Shown piece after piece: positions 10,739-22,511 of a stretch of DNA of 64,000 nucleotides (position 1 is the stretch's first letter; every line of letters begins with the position of its first letter). The position numbers were made by a program, and so were the translations under genes. The stretch lies in assembly GCA_030760725.1 (NCBI GenBank), contig JASWHV010000019.1, positions 35,715,944 to 35,779,943 on the forward strand, read 5' to 3'. This DNA is from Neostapfia colusana. Taxonomy: Eukaryota > Streptophyta > Magnoliopsida > Poales > Poaceae. The notes under the pieces were generated by a model. It did not search any database and was not told the origin of the DNA. It was given only the letters and a program-made list of their open reading frames with translations.

Positions 10739-12222
10739 TCGCTTGAGGTTTAACACAGTACAAAGGTCTTCTTTTTCAAAAATCCAGTGAGGAACGAGTT
10801 AGTAGCCCGTATAAGGATGTTATTAGCATATAGAAAGTGGCTTGTTAACCTATTTGTTATGTCGGATAATCGTGCATCTCGGGACGTTCATGTCTTGGGG
10901 GGTGCACGTAAGCGCTGTCCACCAGTGCGCACAAGCTGAAGGGTGGAGCCCCACGGGTGGCAGGTAACCCGACCCGCTTTGATATCCTCTACGACTCTTC
11001 ATGTCGTTTGGGGTATTCGAGCAACGTCTGTCCCTGGCGTGCGTGGTGCAACATGGGAGACCCCGTCACGTGGTCTGAAACGTGAACACGTAACTCAAGG
11101 CGTGTTTGGCTTGAGAACATCCGGGCGAGTGATGACGGCCGGGTGTACAAACTGTATGGATTCCGGGCTCGGTGTGCAGCCGAGTCTGATGATTGTTTGA
11201 GTTTCTGCAGGTAGCCTGACCACGAAACGGTAGACGTGTAGCATTCGTGTGCGAGTGACGTTTAGTGCCACTGAACTAACGAAGCCGGCTAAGTCCGGTA
11301 TAGGTTTTTCTTTGTGAGGACGTAGTACCGACATAATCTGGTGACGCATCGACGTCACACCCAACTAAATGAACAACTTCATTTAAAAATTTGAAAGTTT
11401 TGATCCAAAGTAGTAAAACTTGATGTAACTCCTTCCCTTGAACAGGATATTCAAAGCTAATAAGTTTTCAACCTATAGGATGTCAAGGACAGAGCACTCT
11501 GTTTTCAGCTAAATCAAGGCTGAAGTTAATCAGAGGTTAGAGGTTGAGTTCTTTCGAGCTTGGGGTCGTATGATACATTTCTGGAAAGCTTTGGAGGAGC
11601 CTTACAACTTTTCTGTTGAGTTCCAGAGGTGTTTCATCCGGTAACCACTTGAAAAATGCAGTAGAGTTGAAACTGTCCAGAAAACAGGACGGAGCAAAGA
11701 CTCTCTGTAGACTCTCTGTAAATTAAGCATCACTTCCTGCATAAAAATCCAAAAATAGAAAATGAGGTAGTTCTGGAAAGCTTATGAGATGGGTTACAAC
11801 TTTGTGACAGAAAGTTTTGTCAGATTAGGAACAGAAGTAACTGAGATTGTTGGATCAAATCAGTACCTAAGACAGGGAGGTGCTGTCCAATTGTTCCCAG
11901 AAATTCTGTTAACTTTGACATCTCATAACTTTTGAACTAGGACAGATCTTAGGCCAACCAAATACTTTCTGGAAAGCTATTGAAGTTAACTTTAACTTTG
12001 ATGTTGAGCTCCAGGACTGGTTTTGCTTTTAACCTGGCCTAAATCAGATTGATATGGAAACTGGTCAGGGCTGTCATGGTAACAGCAGATCAGCAGTCAA
12101 ATTTGTTTAAAAATTTGAACTATGTTTCCAAGTGTTATGGGTTCAATGACATATCTTATGTTATAACTCAATGGTTTACTGTTCAAATAAATATTTGACA
12201 TTTCTCAAATATATTTTTACAG
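10739..12222 (+). other. Untranslated leader of element A
   Basis: A 1.5-kb stretch with no convincing ORF between primer site and ORF0. Two parts recur in the leaders of B and C although those elements are otherwise quite diverged. One is 11203-11334, from TTCTGCAGGTA to GTAGTACCGACAT. The other is the hairpin-like ACAGAGCACTCTGT at 11489-11502. The rest is AT-rich and repetitive in feel, with recurring 'ctggaaagct' phrases. A role in packaging, dimer formation or translation control is possible but only inferred. Confidence 0.6.
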
Positions 12223-13167
12223 ATGGCAGCAGATAAACGGTTGGAGAACGGGTGGGTAGTTTCCCACTGCTCTGACCGTAGCGGCTACCCGGAAGCATTG
12301 CGGCAAATGCTCCAATATTTCGGGTACAATCAGATGCCGCAATACTTCGCCAAGGAAGAAGACGAAGAGGGGAACAAGACGTGGACGATCCATGTCGAAG
12401 TTTCCGCAGGACCTACGCCACCCGGTTGGGTGCCATTCACCGTCACGGTGAGAGGAAGACAACCGGAAGGGATGTGGCAAGTGGCAGCCCGTGACACCAT
12501 GTCACGCTTCTGCCAACTACACGTGCAGGCTATGGAGGGCACACCATACGCACTCGTTCCGGTGGAGGGGCGAGCTCAGCATGTGTGGGCAGAGAGGTAC
12601 CTGGAGGCAACAGACCCGACTTGCCCAAGGTACAACCCCGCGGAGGCCAACCTCAGCCTCCAAATGAGGGCGGGAAACGCTGTGATGGACAGCCAAGCTG
12701 TTCATACGGAGAATCTCGCCACCAAGCTCAAGGAGAGCACAAGCCGTGGAGATCATTTCGAGAGTGCTCACAGTGCACTCCGCAATGTGCTCCTTCCGAC
12801 GATTAAGCGACTGAATGAACAACACAATCAGTTGCGTCGTCTGAAGAAGGCAAGGAAGAAGAGCCGTGTTGACATCGCGGCGTTGCAAGAGCTGGTGCAG
12901 ACCCTAACCCAGCAGAATGCGGACCTTGCTCAAGAGCGGGACGACGCTATTTAGGAAGGACAAGGCTGGGAAGAGGACTACAACCAGGCTATGGACGAGG
13001 TGCATGCATTACAGGACCTCGTGCCCCCGGTATTGGGCGTACCGGTAGTCTTGGGTCTTCCAGCCATGGGAGAACCTGGAATGGGAGAAGAGGTGGTAGA
13101 CCCCGAGCCACCAGCAGAGGTACCGGAGGAGGACGACCCACAGGAGGTCGAGTTCTACTCCGACTAG
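12223..13167 (+). pseudogene. ORF0: extra element gene upstream of gag, one premature stop
   Basis: A sense-strand gene between leader and gag. It starts MAADKRLENGWVVSHC and is open for 243 codons to a TAG at 12952-12954. The same frame then continues (EGQGWEEDYNQAMDEVHALQ) into a Pro/Glu-rich acidic tail and stops at TAG 13165-13167, so the parent gene was about 314 codons. Residues 1-130 look globular and Trp-rich; residues about 190-243 form a basic, Leu-heptad coiled-coil-like segment. The stop can be explained by CAG to TAG. I recognise no enzyme motif. Extra ORFs before gag have been described in some rice Gypsy families (RIRE3/RIRE8 'orf0', from memory); homology to those is not tested here. 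B and C have no such gene. Confidence 0.75.
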
Positions 13168-13439
13168 GGGGTTACGGTTGCCAAGTAGGGCAGCTAGGGT
13201 AGCGTAACCCAACTTTTGTAATCGGTGACATGTCGTGTAGACAGTAGCGTATGTATAGGTAGTGACGACATGAACATGACTTCTCGGAGATTCAAGAATA
13301 ATGTATCTTGTATAAAGTTTATGCTTTATCAATATATGTGAATGTTGTGCAAATTGATCATGTGTCACTTCAATACCTACTGTTGCGTATGGAATTTTTA
13401 GTAAGACATGTGCTAATTGCTGCTGTTTTGAATTCCAGA
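13168..13439 (+). other. Spacer between ORF0 and gag
   Basis: 272 bases with no gene. An upstream in-frame extension of gag (ATG at 13308) exists, but it encodes an untypical hydrophobic stretch and ends in AATTCCAG just before the gag ATG, which resembles a 3' splice site. I therefore prefer the start at 13440. Confidence 0.5.
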
Positions 13440-15398
13440 ATGACGCGTACTCGTGCCAACCCTGACGTTGGGGGTACCAGTCAAGGGGGAGAGACCTCCC
13501 AACCACCTCCCGAGGACTCCTCGGGACAGCAGCAGCAACAACAACAGCAAACACCGCCACCGCCACTACCAACGGTTACATTGGCCGACATTGTCGCGGC
13601 AATGGCGGGTTCACATCAGCAGCACACAGAGCTGCTGCAAACGTTAATTGCGAATACGTCTCGCCCAGAGAGACGTCAAGATCGTGAGGAGCGCCAACAG
13701 AGCTCCTACTCCGACTTCCTGGCGACTCATCCCCCTGTATTCTCAAGGGCGGATGAACCACTTGACGCGGACAACTGGCTCCGCGCCATAGAGATGAAGT
13801 TCGGGCTGCTCCAAATCAGCGAGCAGCGCAAGACTCAGTTCGCGGTCCAGCAGCTCCAAGGATCCGCGAGCGCGTGGTGGGCCAACTTTTGTGCTTCACA
13901 ACCCACCGACCGAGTGATGACCTGGGCGGAGTTCCGGACGGCCTTCAGGGCCTATCATATACCGCCCGGTTTGATGAAGAGGAAGACGCAGGAGTTCCTA
14001 CACCTGCAACAAGGGAGCCGGAACGCGCTGGAATATTCCAGGGCGTTCAACGATCTCGCGCTCTACGCGTCGTATCATGCAGATACGGACGAGAAGCGGC
14101 GGGACCACTTTTACCAGGGGCTTAACCCGCTCCTGAAGGACAAGCTGGCAATGTTCAATCGCGGCAGCCTCAACGACATCATTGATGCTGCGATTGTTCA
14201 GGAAGACTCCGGCAAGGAGTTGGCGGCGGCGGAGCGAAAGCGAAGCGTGCCGCAGAGCAGCGGAGAAGGAGGCGGTCCTTCTCAGAAGTTTGGGATGGTG
14301 AATCGCCCACCATCAGGTCCACGCTGGCAGCCACCACAGCGATCGATGCCGTTCCGCAGTCGGCCGTACTCTTCACCGGCATTCCGGCCGGCACTGCCAG
14401 CACCACCGCAACAACAACAGCAGCAGCGGGCGATGCCGCGTGCGTTTGCACCTCCGCAACGCATGCCGGGCTTTCGTCCCCCGAGTACTCCACCAGCAGC
14501 GGCCACATGTTACAAGTGTGGTCGTCCAGGACACTTCGCGAGCAGTTGCCCGGAGAGGCAAGGCGGCGGAGTGGCACCACAATTTCCGGGGAGGAATCAA
14601 CCCCGGAACCCTACTAATGCGCGGCGGGCGAACCCTAGGCCCGGTACTGTCCACCAGCTTGCCATTGAGGACGTGCCGGAGGGCGAGCCAATCCTTGCGG
14701 GTATGTTCCAACTCCACCAGCATCCCGCTATAGTACTATTTGATTCAGGCGCCACGCATAATTTTATTAGCCAAGCTTTCATTGCTAAACACAGCTTGCC
14801 AATACTACCCACCGATAGTCCATATTTAATTTGTTCACCGGGTGGGAAGATTTCAGCAAGCGTAATGGTCTCCAAAGCACCATTATGCTTAGCGGGTAGA
14901 GTGTACCCCACGTCTCTCATTATCTTAGAGGGGCAGAAGGTCGATGTCATCCTAGGGATGTCGTGGTTAACCCGCCACGGCGCTGTTTTAGACACCGTCC
15001 TTCGAGTCGTGCACTTAAACTCAGAGGTGCACGGTTCTCACTCATTATTTCTGGACAGTCCAGAAATAAAACTTCCAAGTGTCTACCAAGCCACAACCAT
15101 CAGATTGGAAGACATTCCAGTGGTCCGAGAGTTCCCTGATGTATTCCCGGACGATTTGCCGGGAATGCCACCCGATAGAGAGGTGGAGTTCAAGATTGAA
15201 CTCGCACCGGGGACCATGCCAATATCCCGAAGGCCGTACAAGATGGCGCCCAAAGAGTTGGCTGAACTGAAGACTCAGCTCACGGACCTTCTGGAGAGGG
15301 TTTTATTAGGCCGAGCTCCTCCCCATGGGGCTGTTCGGCATTATTTGTCAAGAAGAAGGATGAAACGTTGCGGCTTTGCGTGGACTACCGCCCATTAA
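13440..15398 (+). pseudogene. gag-pol: Element A gag-protease-RT start; frame lost by a 1-base deletion near 15300
   Basis: First part of the polyprotein. Start MTRTRANPDVGG at 13440. Residues ~20-45 are Gln/Pro-rich (eight Gln in a row). The retrotransposon-gag domain follows (WLRAIEMKFGLL, WAEFRTAFRAYHIP, about residues 115-255), then a basic Pro/Gln-rich linker. A zinc knuckle CYKCGRPGHFASSC (C-x2-C-x4-H-x4-C) lies at 14508-14549. The aspartic protease has the DSGATHNFIS motif near 14742 and DVILGMSWL near 14945. RT begins with ISRRPYKMAP near 15220. Around 15299-15301 one base is missing (GAGAGGGTTTTATTAGG), which shifts the frame and ends it at 15398; the rest continues in the next entry. 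Lineage: chromovirus, Tekay/Del-like. Confidence 0.92.
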
Positions 15399-17995
15399 AT
15401 GCCGTAACCATCAAAAACAAGTACCCGTTGCCACGGATCGACATGTTGTTTGATCAGTTGGTCGAAGCGAAGATCTTTTCCAAGATGGATTTAAGATCCG
15501 GGTACCATCAGATTAAGATAAGGGCGGAGGACATTCCAAAGACAGCTTTCTCGACAAGGTACGGACTTTATGAGTACCTGGTCATGTCCTTTGGCCTCAC
15601 CAATGCTCCAGCTCACTTCATGTACTTGATGAACTCGGTGTTCATGCCGGAGCTGGACAAGTTTGTCGTGGTCTTCATCGACGACATCCTGGTATATTCC
15701 AAGTCGGAGGAAGATCACAAGAAACATCTGCGTATAGTCTTGCAACGGCCGCGGGATCACAAGTTATACGCAAAATTCAGCAAATGCGAGTTCTGGATAT
15801 CGCAAGTGCCTTTCCTCGGGCATATCATCTCAGCGGAGGGTATCGCTGTGGACCCGAGCAAGATCACGCAAGTGCTGAATTGGAAATCCCCGAGAACTGT
15901 TCATGAGGTACGGAGTTTCCTCGGACTCGCGGGATATTATCGGAGGTTCATTCCGAACTTATCGAAGATTGCCAAGCCAATGACAGAGCTGCTGAAGAAA
16001 GCTGCAAAATATGTTTGGGGTCCAGCATGTGAAGCAGCATTCAAGGCTTTAGTCAAGCACCTGACATCAGCACCGGTTTTGGCGCAGCCAGACACAACAA
16101 AACCGTTCGATGTGTACTGCGATGCATCCGGCATTGGGCTCGGATGTGTGCTGATGCAAGACCGAAGAGTGGTCGCGTATGGATCACGGCAGCTTAGGAA
16201 CCATGAGCAAAATTATCCAACTCACGATTTGGAGCTCACTGCCGTGGTACTTGCACTGAAGATGTGGAGGCACTACCTACTCGGTAACCTCGTACATTTA
16301 TATACCGACCACAAAAGCCTCAAGTACATATTCACTCAGAAGGAGTTGAACATGAGGCAACGAAGATGGTTAGAACTGATAAAGGATTACGAAATAGAGA
16401 TCCATTATCATCCGGGCAAGGCAAACGTCGTGGCAGATGCGCTGAGCCGCAAGTCACACGTCAATAATCTGACCATCACACCGTTGGAAGAGAGCGAACC
16501 ACCACTACGTGTGATTCCACACGGAGCTCTCTACAATTTAGCTTTGATCCCCACCATCCGTGAAGAGATAGCGGCAGCCCAGAAGAATGACAAGGGCATG
16601 TCACATTTGCGGAGACGTATAGACAGTGGGGAGTTGAAATGTTTCCGGAAGGACGGAGACGGCGTCCTATGGTTCAAGGACCGGATTGTCGTACCCCGAA
16701 ACCCGGAGTTACGGAAGAAAATCTTTGATGAGGCTCACTTATCAAAGTTTTCTATTCACCCCGGCAGCAACAAAATGTATCAAGAACTCAGAAGAAGGTT
16801 TTGGTGGAAACGGATGAAGCGAGAGACTGCCAAATACGTGTCCGAGTGTGATACATGTCGAAGGGTGAAGGCAGACCATATGCGGAAACCGGGACTGCTG
16901 CAACCACTAGGCATTCCTGCCTGGAAGTGGGAGGACGTGAGCATGGATTTCGTCGTCGGTTTACCCACCACCTTACAGAAACATGATTCTGTGTGGGTAA
17001 TCGTCGATCGGCTCACCAAAGTTGCCCATTTCATCCCGGTCAACACCAACTACAACGCCAAGAAGTACGCTGAACTGTACATCTCACGGATCCTATGCTT
17101 ATACGGCGTACCCCGTACCATCATATCGGACCGGGGCACTTTATTTGTGTCCCGTTTTTGGGAGCAGCTACACACTACCTTGGGGACGAAGCTGATCCGT
17201 AGTTCAGCCTACCACCCGCAGACGGATGGACAAACCGAGCGGGTAAATCAGATTCTAGAAGACATGCTACGAGCTTGCGCTATCGACCACGGCAAGAATT
17301 GGGATGATCACTTGCCGTTAGCCGAGTTCTCGTACAACAATGGGTACCAAGCCAGCATCAAGATGGCGCCCTACGAGGCGCTATACAGGAGAAAATGCCG
17401 CACACCACTGAACTGGTGTGAGTCTGGCGAGAGGGTTACCTTCGGGATTGACCTTGTCAACGACGCGGAAGAAAAAGTTCGACTGATTCAAGCGAACCTA
17501 AGAGCCGCTCAATCCCGTCAGAAACAGTATGCGGACCGGAGAAGGCGCCCATTACAATTCGAAGTTGGAGATCACGTATACCTACGAGTGTCTCCAATGA
17601 ATGGTGTAAACAGATTTGGGGTGAGAGGAAAGTTGGCACCCCGATTCATCGGTCCATTCCAGATTACCGAAAGATGTGGATCGGTAGCATACCGGCTGAG
17701 ATTACCAGAAGCACTTTTCGGTGTGCACGACGTCTTTCACGTTTCCCAGCTGAGGAAGTGTCTCAAGTTATCAACTACCGTTCAGCTGGAAGACATTGAA
17801 GAACTGCAACCGGACCTCACCTATCGGGAGGAACCGGTGCAGGTTATTGATGAAAAGGCCCGAACCACACGCAACCGTACGTTGTGGTTCTACAAGGTTC
17901 TATGGAGTAATCACTCCGTGGACGAAGCGACATGGGAGAGCGAAGAATTCCTTCGCACTAACCACCCCGACTTTCTCACGTCGCATATCCGGTAA
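15302..17995 (+). pseudogene. pol: Element A pol: reverse transcriptase, RNase H, integrase, chromodomain
   Basis: Second part of the A polyprotein, open from the deletion site to TAA at 17993-17995. RT copies element RNA (LRLCVDYRPLNAVTIKNKYP near 15370; active-site FIDDILVYS near 15673). RNase H begins at FDVYCDASG (16110) and includes LYTDHKSLKYIF. Integrase has an HHCC finger (AHLSKFSIHPG ... CDTCRRVK, 16733-16870) and D,D,E residues in WVIVDRLTK, IISDRG and TDGQTERVN (17000-17245). A GPF module (FIGPFQITERCG, ~17650) follows, then a chromodomain-like tail (TLWFYKVLWSNHSVDEATWE) that may guide insertion to heterochromatin. All catalytic motifs are present, so the upstream frameshift is the only visible lesion in gag-pol. 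Confidence 0.93.
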
Positions 17996-18029
17996 TTTTC
18001 CACCGCCCTCTCTCTCATTTTCACCTTAT

Positions 18030-18064
18030 AATCTCGGGACGAGATTCTTTTAAGGGGGGAGGAA
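18030..18064 (+). other. Pre-PPT palindrome and polypurine tract of element A
   Basis: AATCTCGGGACGAGATT (18030-18046) can form a 7-bp stem with a 3-base loop. It is followed by TTTTAAGGGGGGAGGAA, the purine-rich primer for plus-strand DNA, ending at the 3' LTR. B and C carry the same arrangement. Confidence 0.85.
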
Positions 18065-21000
18065 TGTAAGGGTCTCAGTTTTTGACACCCATTTGCAGTG
18101 TTCATCACCACACCACACACCTCATTTGAGCAAGAATGATGAACACAAATGAAGAGCATGTAACAATTATCAACATGCTCATTAGAGAACAAACTCACAC
18201 ATTGTAAAAGTGGTATTTCCCACATGTGATATAGATGGGCTGGACATATGAAAACTCCTACACTTTGCTAAGGATGTCCATGCCAAGTTCCACCCAAATT
18301 CAAAACCTTTTTGAGGTCATTTTGGGTATACATAGGAGGAGGGCAGTTTGAAACCAGATTCAAATTCAAACTGTTTTCACCCACTGAATTTAAAAGTGGA
18401 AGGCATATTCTCACTCAGCACATTTTTGTGAGCTCCCACACCAATTTTCACTCCATTTGGAGTTGATCTTGACATGAGCTAAGGGGGAGAAATTCAAACT
18501 TTATTTGAATTTCAAACTGAACTTGTGCTGAAATTCATTCAAACCAAACCTCATTTGAACTTTGATCAATTCAAATGGCTCATGGGTGAATAATTTGAAT
18601 TGCCAAGGGTAGTATAGGGTTCACTGTTTACCACAGCTGTTAGGAGTAAATTTCAGAGGTTAAAAGGAGGGGTGGGACCCACATGTCAGCCTCTGCCTCA
18701 ATACAAACCGACTGAAACACAGTTCAGTCGGTTCCCGGCTGCTGTGTGCGCGCGCCACCGAAGGGGGGCAGCCGGCGCCAGCTCCTGCTGCGCGCCCCAA
18801 GCCGGAGACCAGCCGCCGGGCTATTTATTCCCTCCCTGGCGTGCTCCGATCACTCATTCCCCGAGCTGCCGGCATACTTGGCCGTTTTTCCACTGCCATC
18901 ACCGCCGCTCGAGCTCCCGCTTGATCAAGCCGATCGCTCGCGAGCACAGCCTCCTCCACAGCAAAACGGCACCAAGGGATCGAGAGCAACCTCCCACACT
19001 CCGTGTTGGCCAGTGAGCAAGCTTCCTCGAGCTGTACGAGCCATTTCTCCGGCGAGCCGAACATCGCCGCCGATCGGGCTCCCGTGGACAGCACGGCACA
19101 GCCGTTGTCACGTCCTCTTCTCTACACAAGAAAGGTGCGTGATTGTATGTAGATGGAGTAGCCGAAAGCCGTTTGGCGATTGATCAACCCTCGGCCGAGA
19201 ATTTCCAAATTTACTCTTGATCAGTTCATAAGAACCGAGCTCACCTTCGGGTGAAATTCGTGCTCTATGCACGAAGGTTGGACAAGCTCGTTACCTAGTA
19301 GCTTCTATGCACGCTAGCACCCACGCTCAGACTGGAATTGGAGAAAACCATCGAGAATCGGCCATGATATGGCTGTTTTCCCCGCCGCCATGGCTGAACA
19401 CCTCGGCTCACCGTCGAGAGCCTAGTTGCCGGTATTTCTAGCTTCCACCCAGCCCTAGTTCGTGTTTCCCATGCCCTACTGATGCTCTCCGACCGATTTC
19501 CGGTCGATTTGGTGCACGGGAGAGCGGGACCGACCTCACCGGAACCCTAGCAGGTGCTGTCACCGGTGCGCACGGGTTTCCGGTCATCGCCGGCGGCCGG
19601 CGACCCTACCATCGAGTCCAGGGGGTCGGAAAAGGGGCAGGCGGCAAGTTTCGGGCCGGGGGGGGTGGCCGGGAACTCAGTTCCGGCGAGGGTCGCCGGA
19701 GAACGCCGCCGCCGTGCAGTTGGCGCGAGGAGGGTGACGACGCACTGTGTGCGGGGCCCACAAGCCAGAGTTTAAACTTTTCCCCGAATTTCAGTTTTAG
19801 TTCAAACTTCAAATCCTTATAGCTTTGGCTAGAAAGCTCCAAATTGAGTGAACCAAATTTTTCTGGATTCAGCTCTCTGAGTAATTTCCAAAAAATCAAG
19901 TTTCACTTCATGAAATTCCTTAATTCTCCAGGATTAATTCCTTAAAGTTTAAACTGTTAGGAATTTTAACTGGAGAATCCTTTGGAGGAAAATCCTGAAA
20001 TTTTGCTGAGATGTTCACCAAAATATCCTTGAACTACCATAAAAATTTCATGTCCATTTGAGCTCATTTAGTCCACCTAATGGTGTGATTAGCAAAACTG
20101 TTCCAGAGAAAATAGGAAATGTTCAGAAACATTTTCAGAATTTTCTCTGAAATTGTTTAGCTCATATCTTTAGTTAGAGACTTCCAAATTAAGTGAGACC
20201 AACTCCATTAGAACCCTCTGAAAATCTAGTTTTCAGAAAGTCATAGTTTGTCTCATGAAAATTCCTAGAACACCCTAAGAGTTCCAATTAAGGTCAAGGA
20301 CATAATTATTTGTGGAGGGCTCAAATGAGCTTTGCTGCAACTAAAACTTGACCAAGTCCTTGTTTAGGTTGTAACCAAGCCACAGTAAAAATTTCACAGT
20401 CATTAGGTCTGTCTAGCAAAGGTTATAGACTTCACAACTTCAAAGCTAATACAAATGCATTTAAATTGATACATATTGCTCTCATCATGTAGTCGCTAAG
20501 GTCGAGGAGGAACCCGAAGTCCTAGACTTCGTTACTCCGGAGGAACAGCTAGCCTACGACCAAGAGCAGCAAGGCAAGCCCCGGTTTGCATTAACCTTTT
20601 TATAAATTTTTATTGTTTTGAGCACATACTTGTTTCCTTTATTCTGTGCATTAGAGTCTTGTTTGGAAGCCCCACTGCATAGCCAAGAGAACCATGGGTT
20701 GGGTTTAGGATTGCAAACCCTGTTAGCCACTGCATTGCTAGGATAGAGTAGGATTCGGTACAAGTCGAGTAGTTGGAACTACTCGCGAGAATAGGCTAGA
20801 GGCACATTGCTCGGGTAGAGATAGCACATGATACACATGGCAAGAAAATGAGACCGAGCGGAGAGTAAGGGCAGCAGGACTTTGGGGCCTGTGTGCTGTA
20901 GCTCCGCTTGTGTCGATTGAGGACCGAGCCGTGTGCGGGCCTGTTGAACAAGCTAGAACAGTACCGAAGACCTACCGGCTATATGGGAACCGGGAAACTG

Positions 21001-21983
21001 ATGTAACTCGGGTAGCTGGGTATTGAGGCATTGCCCGTCGTTCAGAGGGTAGGTTGAGAGCTCGAGGTGTAAATCAGCTGGCGGCACAGAGATGCGCGTG
21101 CAGGGACCTCTTGCTCGGGACGATGGGACCGGTTCAATATTTGGCTGACGGGTGAAAGGTAGTCGCGTACGGCGTCCGTGATGGTTGTTGTAGGCAACAT
21201 CGAGTACGGGCGTACGTGACGGGTTGTTCGGGTAACCCTGCAGGTGTAAATTGATTATAATCGCCGTCCCTCGCGGTCAGTGAGTACCACTTGTTCACTG
21301 TACCGTGACGTAGAAAGAACAGGCTAGTTAGATGTTAAAATGTTGCTGATTGAAAGCTGGACATTGATTGTTAATGATATGCTGTAGCTTAGTGCTAACT
21401 AAAGTTCTTTTCAACTTTGGGCAAAGTACATGAGAGAAATGCGTTTCTTGTTTGATTGCGGCTCTCTCATGTGCCTTAGCGTAAGGTTCTCCACAACCTG
21501 CTGCTAAAACTTGAAAGTAAGGTTCTACTAATTAGGCGAGTCCTTGCAAATGATTTTTGCCTCATGCAACCCATTACCCTCATGTAGAAGTTCCATGTTT
21601 AGGTGAGACGGGTCAGACTTGCTGAGCCTTCGTGCTCACTGCTTGTGTTTGAAGCTTTTGCAGGGTTCTATGAGGAAGGGACTCCCGAAGAGGAGACGGA
21701 ACCCCAGGAGGGGAACCCCGTCGAGTGGGAGTCGTGCACGCCGCGGAGTTAGTGTGCGTGTGTGCTAGCAAGGACACGTTCGAGGGCTGAACGTGCACTT
21801 GATGCTTAGTCTACGCCCGTGAGTGTAGACTGAACTTATTTTGACGTAAACATGTTCATAAACCTGTTTATGTAATAAAACTTCCGCTTCCGCTTTGCAC
21901 CTTTGACGTGTGTTATACGGTGCTGTGCAACGCAGCACCCCTCAGCGTGATCCTGGCTCGACAGGACCAGTGGGGTTGTGTCA
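18065..21983 (+). mobile_element. 3' LTR of element A
   Basis: A 3,919-bp copy of the 5' LTR, with about 33 differences by eye, mostly single transitions and one extra G in a G-run near 19660. The ends are TGTAAGGG and TTGTGTCA. The short ORFs at 18672-19183 mirror those of the 5' copy and are not called. Confidence 0.93.
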
Positions 21984-21988
21984 GGTAC
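21984..21988 (+). repeat. Right target duplication of element A
   Basis: GGTAC, matching GATAC at 6801-6805 with one change. Confidence 0.8.
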
Positions 21989-22511
21989 TCACTGACCACG
22001 AGGGACGGCGATTATAATCGATTTACACCTGCATGGTTACCCGAATAACCCGTCACGTACGCCCGTACTCAATGTTGCATACAGCAACCATCACGGACGT
22101 CATACACAACCACCTTTCATCTGTTAGCCAAGTGTTGAACCAGTCCTATCATCCCGAGCAGGAGGTCTCTACACGGAGCATCCTCGGTGCCCGCTAGCCG
22201 ATTTACACCTCGCTGCCCTCAACCTACCCTATAGACGACAAGCAATGCCTCAACAGATGGCTAACCGAATTACATCATTTTACCGGTTCCCATATAGCCG
22301 GTAGGCCTTCGGTATTGTTCTAGCTTGCTCAACAGGCCCGCACACGGCTCGGTCCCCAATCCACACAAGCAGAGCTATGGCACCCAGGCCCCAAAGTCCT
22401 GCTGCCCTTACTCTCCGCTCGGTCTCATTTTCCTGCTATGTGATTCATTGTCTATCTTTCTAACCGAGTGGTGTTCCTCTAGCCTATTCTCGCGAGTATT
22501 TCCAAGTACTC
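21989..22511 (-). mobile_element. 3' LTR of chromovirus G0, middle segment
   Basis: This continues the G0 LTR from 6805. The first bases (TCACTGACCACGAGGGACGGCG) are the reverse complement of A LTR sequence around 10000-10020, so the join across element A is continuous. It contains the reverse of the A LTR blocks 9550-10000 (for example CCGTGTGCGGGCC and CCTACCGGCTATATGGG on the opposite strand). It is cut at 22512 by Copia element D and resumes at 60893. Confidence 0.8.
22507..22511 (+). repeat. Left target duplication of element D
   Basis: TACTC, identical to 60888-60892. Confidence 0.88.

Larger units (their letters stand above)
6806..21983 (+). mobile_element. Element A: near-intact Tekay/Del-like chromovirus with extra ORF
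   Basis: A 15,178-bp Ty3/Gypsy element with all parts: 5' LTR, primer site, long leader, ORF0, gag, protease, reverse transcriptase, RNase H, integrase with chromodomain-like tail, polypurine tract and 3' LTR. The two LTRs differ at about 33 places in 3.92 kb by my reading, so it is the youngest insertion here. At a commonly used grass rate of 1.3e-8 per site per year that would be roughly 0.3 million years. It sits in the 3' LTR of the related element G0, in the opposite orientation. Gag-pol has one single-base deletion and ORF0 has one premature stop; otherwise the reading frames are clean. Confidence 0.93.

Noticed and set aside
13009..13572. 187-codon minus-strand ORF over ORF0 end and gag start
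   Set aside because: Antisense shadow with a repetitive Val/Ala start (reverse of CAG/CAA-rich DNA) and no domain.
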